Shown here: positions 7,031-8,400 of the stretch, piece after piece
Numbering within the stretch: position 1 is the first letter of the stretch
Layout of the letters: the number at the start of each line of letters is the position of its first letter
DNA from: Comamonadaceae bacterium
Lineage (GTDB): Bacteria; Pseudomonadota; Gammaproteobacteria; Burkholderiales; Burkholderiaceae_C
Length of the DNA: 8,400 nucleotides
Assembly: GCA_947454585.1 (NCBI GenBank)
Contig: CANGML010000061.1
Span: forward strand, 1 to 8,400
Reading direction: 5' to 3'
Translations under genes and position numbers: made by a program
The notes under the pieces: model-generated
What the model was told of the DNA's origin: nothing
The model's input: the letters and a program-made list of their open reading frames with translations, nothing else
Database searches by the model: none

Positions 7031-7540
7031 TCAGTTTGGGGCTTTGCCTTTGGCGCGGTCGGCTGCCACTTCCAAGGCACGCAGTTGAGGGGCGAGGCCG
7101 TTGAGTACCCCGTTCACGTACTTGTGGCCATCGGTGCCGCCAAAGGACTTGGCGAGTTCGATGTATTCGTTCAGCACCACGCGCCAGGGCACATCGATGC
7201 AGTGTTGAAACTCGTAGACACCCATCCACATGACGGCGTGTTCGATGGGAGAGATCTCGTCAAGCTTGCGATCGAGCAAAGGCTCAATCAGTGCATCCAA
7301 AATTTCGCGTTGCTCAATGCAGCCATAGAGGAGGGCGTCGTAATGCACGGCGTCAGACTTGTGGAAGCCACTCAAGTCGCGGGTGAATACATCAATGTCA
7401 GCCGCTTCGTTTTGACCCACCAAAAATTGGTAAAGACCTTGCAACGCAAATTCACGCGAGCGACTGCGGCCGGACTTGGCCGTGCTTTTGCTCGACGATT
7501 TGCGAGGCGCTTTGTCCTCGGTGGTGTGCGTCTCGCTCAT
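7031..7540 (-). CDS. nusB: Transcription antitermination factor NusB
   Basis: An RNA-binding, all-helical protein that pairs with NusE (ribosomal protein S10) at boxA to promote antitermination and proper rRNA transcription. The 169-residue product has a Ser/Lys/Arg-rich, probably disordered amino extension (about 1-28) before the NusB fold begins at [13 protein letters not shown] (28-40). Family signatures follow: [16 protein letters not shown] (96-111), [18 protein letters not shown] (117-134) and [13 protein letters not shown] (139-151). The ATG at 7540 is preceded by GGAG with an 8-nt spacer and overlaps the ribH stop as ATGA. The ribH-nusB pairing is widespread in bacteria, which supports both calls. 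Confidence 0.97.
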   Translation of the reverse strand: MSETHTTEDKAPRKSSSKSTAKSGRSRSREFALQGLYQFLVGQNEAADIDVFTRDLSGFHKSDAVHYDALLYGCIEQREILDALIEPLLDRKLDEISPIEHAVMWMGVYEFQHCIDVPWRVVLNEYIELAKSFGGTDGHKYVNGVLNGLAPQLRALEVAADRAKGKAPN

Positions 7541-8010
7541 GCCAAGCGCTCCAACAACAGAGCCATCTCTACAGCCACACGCGCAGCATCCCGGCCTTTG
7601 TCGGTTTGTCGCGCCACGGCTTGTTCAAGGTTCTCGGTGGTGAGGATGGCGTTGGCAATGGGCACGTGGTAGTCCATGCCCACACGGGTCACAGCAGCGC
7701 CTGATTCATTAGCCACCAATTCAAAGTGGTAGGTCTCGCCACGGATGATGCAGCCTAGGGCGATCAGCGCACTGAAGGGTTCGGGGTCTTCAATTTGTGC
7801 CAAGGCCGCCAAGGCCAAAGGTACTTCGAGGGCGCCGGGCACCAGTAAGTGGGTGATGCGGTCATCCGCCACGCCCATGGCTTTGAGCTCGGCGATGCAG
7901 GCTGCTGCCAGTGCGTTGGTGATGTCATCGTTGAAGCGCGCTTGGACAATGCCAATCTTCAAAGCGCTGCCGTCGAGCGTGGTGGTGGAGGCGAGGTTGG
8001 AGACAAACAT
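7537..8010 (-). CDS. ribH: 6,7-dimethyl-8-ribityllumazine synthase
   Basis: Condenses 5-amino-6-ribitylamino-uracil with 3,4-dihydroxy-2-butanone 4-phosphate to give 6,7-dimethyl-8-ribityllumazine, the penultimate riboflavin step; family members assemble as pentamers or icosahedral shells. The 157-residue protein shows the substrate-contacting ARFN (24-27, Phe26), [10 protein letters not shown] (57-66), the [18 protein letters not shown] block (86-103) with catalytic His95, [15 protein letters not shown] (117-131), and the phosphate-binding [11 protein letters not shown] segment (133-143). An in-frame extension to 8052 encodes residues unlike the family and overlaps ribBX, so the ATG at 8010 is chosen. 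It starts 4 nt after the ribBX stop with only a weak purine-rich sequence ahead, suggesting coupling. Length is normal. Confidence 0.97.
   Translation of the reverse strand: MFVSNLASTTTLDGSALKIGIVQARFNDDITNALAAACIAELKAMGVADDRITHLLVPGALEVPLALAALAQIEDPEPFSALIALGCIIRGETYHFELVANESGAAVTRVGMDYHVPIANAILTTENLEQAVARQTDKGRDAARVAVEMALLLERLA
7549..7552 (-). promoter_or_regulatory. Ribosome binding site of nusB
   Basis: GGAG lies 8 nt upstream of the nusB ATG, inside the last codons of ribH. It supports the start at 7540, and with it the basic amino-terminal extension of NusB, as real coding sequence. Confidence 0.7.
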
Positions 8011-8014
8011 GGTT

Positions 8015-8400
8015 TTATTCTTTGGAAAGGTAGCCAGTGATTTCAAGCCCATAGCCCGTCATGCTGGGCATGCGGCGTGGGTTGCCCATGAGGCGCATTT
8101 TTTGAACACCGCAGTCGCGCAAAATTTGTGCACCCACACCGTAGCTGCGTAAGTCCATGCGGCCACGTTCTGGGCCGTGGGCTGAGCGCGCAGTGCCGTC
8201 AAACTGCGACAGCAGTTGTTCACCGCTTTCACCGCAGTTGAGCAACACCACCACGCCTGTGCCCTCTTGGCTGATGCGCGCCAAGGCCGCATCCAAGCCC
8301 CAAGAGTGCATGACGCGGTTGGGTTCGAGCGCATCTAGCACGGACAGGGGCTCGTGCACGCGCGCCAATACTTGGGCATCTGGGGTCCACGTGCCTTTGA
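8015..8400 (-). CDS. ribBX: RibBX, 3' end: DHBP synthase fused to degenerate GTP cyclohydrolase II-like domain (partial)
   Basis: Only the last 127 codons are in the window; the gene continues past the right edge, where the DHBP synthase (RibB) half is expected. What is visible aligns by eye with the GTP cyclohydrolase II (RibA) fold: [69 protein letters not shown]. The residues needed for cyclohydrolase activity are missing. The HSEC zinc cysteine is replaced in VHEP, the RCDCG pair is replaced by MHSWG, and the RQEGR(N/G)IGL catalytic block reads NCGESGEQL. This matches the RibBX class, in which the carboxyl domain is not a functional GTP cyclohydrolase II, so the gene should not be called ribBA on this evidence. 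It starts the visible riboflavin block and is followed after 4 nt by ribH. The RibB assignment itself is inference, because that half lies outside the window. Confidence 0.87.
   Translation of the reverse strand, partial: KGTWTPDAQVLARVHEPLSVLDALEPNRVMHSWGLDAALARISQEGTGVVVLLNCGESGEQLLSQFDGTARSAHGPERGRMDLRSYGVGAQILRDCGVQKMRLMGNPRRMPSMTGYGLEITGYLSKE

Noticed and set aside
6989..7672. 227-codon open frame on the plus strand
   Set aside because: Antisense to nusB and the end of ribH; composition and lack of domains mark it as a shadow frame.
8015..8400. Functional GTP cyclohydrolase II (RibA)
   Set aside because: The zinc cysteines and the QEGRGIG-type catalytic block are absent in the visible domain, so only the fold is retained.
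1..8400. Mobile element, prophage, toxin-antitoxin or defence system
   Set aside because: No transposase, integrase, terminal repeat, attachment site or small toxin-like gene pair is seen; all genes are household or transporter types with even composition.

Overview
The window looks like ordinary core chromosome of a betaproteobacterium, probably Burkholderiales and most likely Comamonadaceae-like. The grounds are a moderately high GC content by eye, a ribBX-ribH-nusB block, Tol proteins of betaproteobacterial style, and aroC followed directly by an MFS transporter. The taxonomic call is inference from gene style and order, since no marker RNA is present. The DNA is almost wholly coding: no gap between genes exceeds about 21 nt. 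No tRNA, rRNA, CRISPR array, insertion sequence or phage gene is visible.

Layout. On the plus strand, aroC (chorismate synthase, 7-1107) overlaps the start of an MFS permease of the HcaT/MFS_1-like type (about 1100-2275). Everything else is on the minus strand and is transcribed from right to left. In transcription order it is: the 3' end of ribBX (8400-8015, cut by the window edge), ribH (lumazine synthase), nusB (antitermination factor), a PLP-dependent class I/II aminotransferase, ybgC (acyl-CoA thioesterase of the Tol locus), tolQ, tolR, tolA and a membrane acyltransferase-3 family protein. The acyltransferase meets the MFS gene tail to tail with only 5 nt between them.

How the genes work together. 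RibBX and RibH supply the two converging steps that make 6,7-dimethyl-8-ribityllumazine for riboflavin. NusB acts in rRNA antitermination and is a common neighbour of ribH. YbgC, TolQ, TolR and TolA belong to the Tol-Pal envelope machine: TolQ/TolR form the proton-driven motor and TolA spans the periplasm. The nine minus-strand genes are spaced by overlaps of 4 nt or gaps of 3-21 nt, so they could be read as one long transcript or a few overlapping ones.

Points that stand out: (1) the GTP cyclohydrolase II-like domain of the RibB fusion has lost its zinc cysteines and catalytic motif, the known RibBX situation; (2) tolB and pal do not follow tolA, and an acyltransferase occupies that position; (3) tolA carries C8 and C7 homopolymer runs in its proline linker and a long purine-biased coiled-coil region; (4) the tail-to-tail junction leaves no room for an intergenic terminator. 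I found no convincing evidence of a new biological system in this window.
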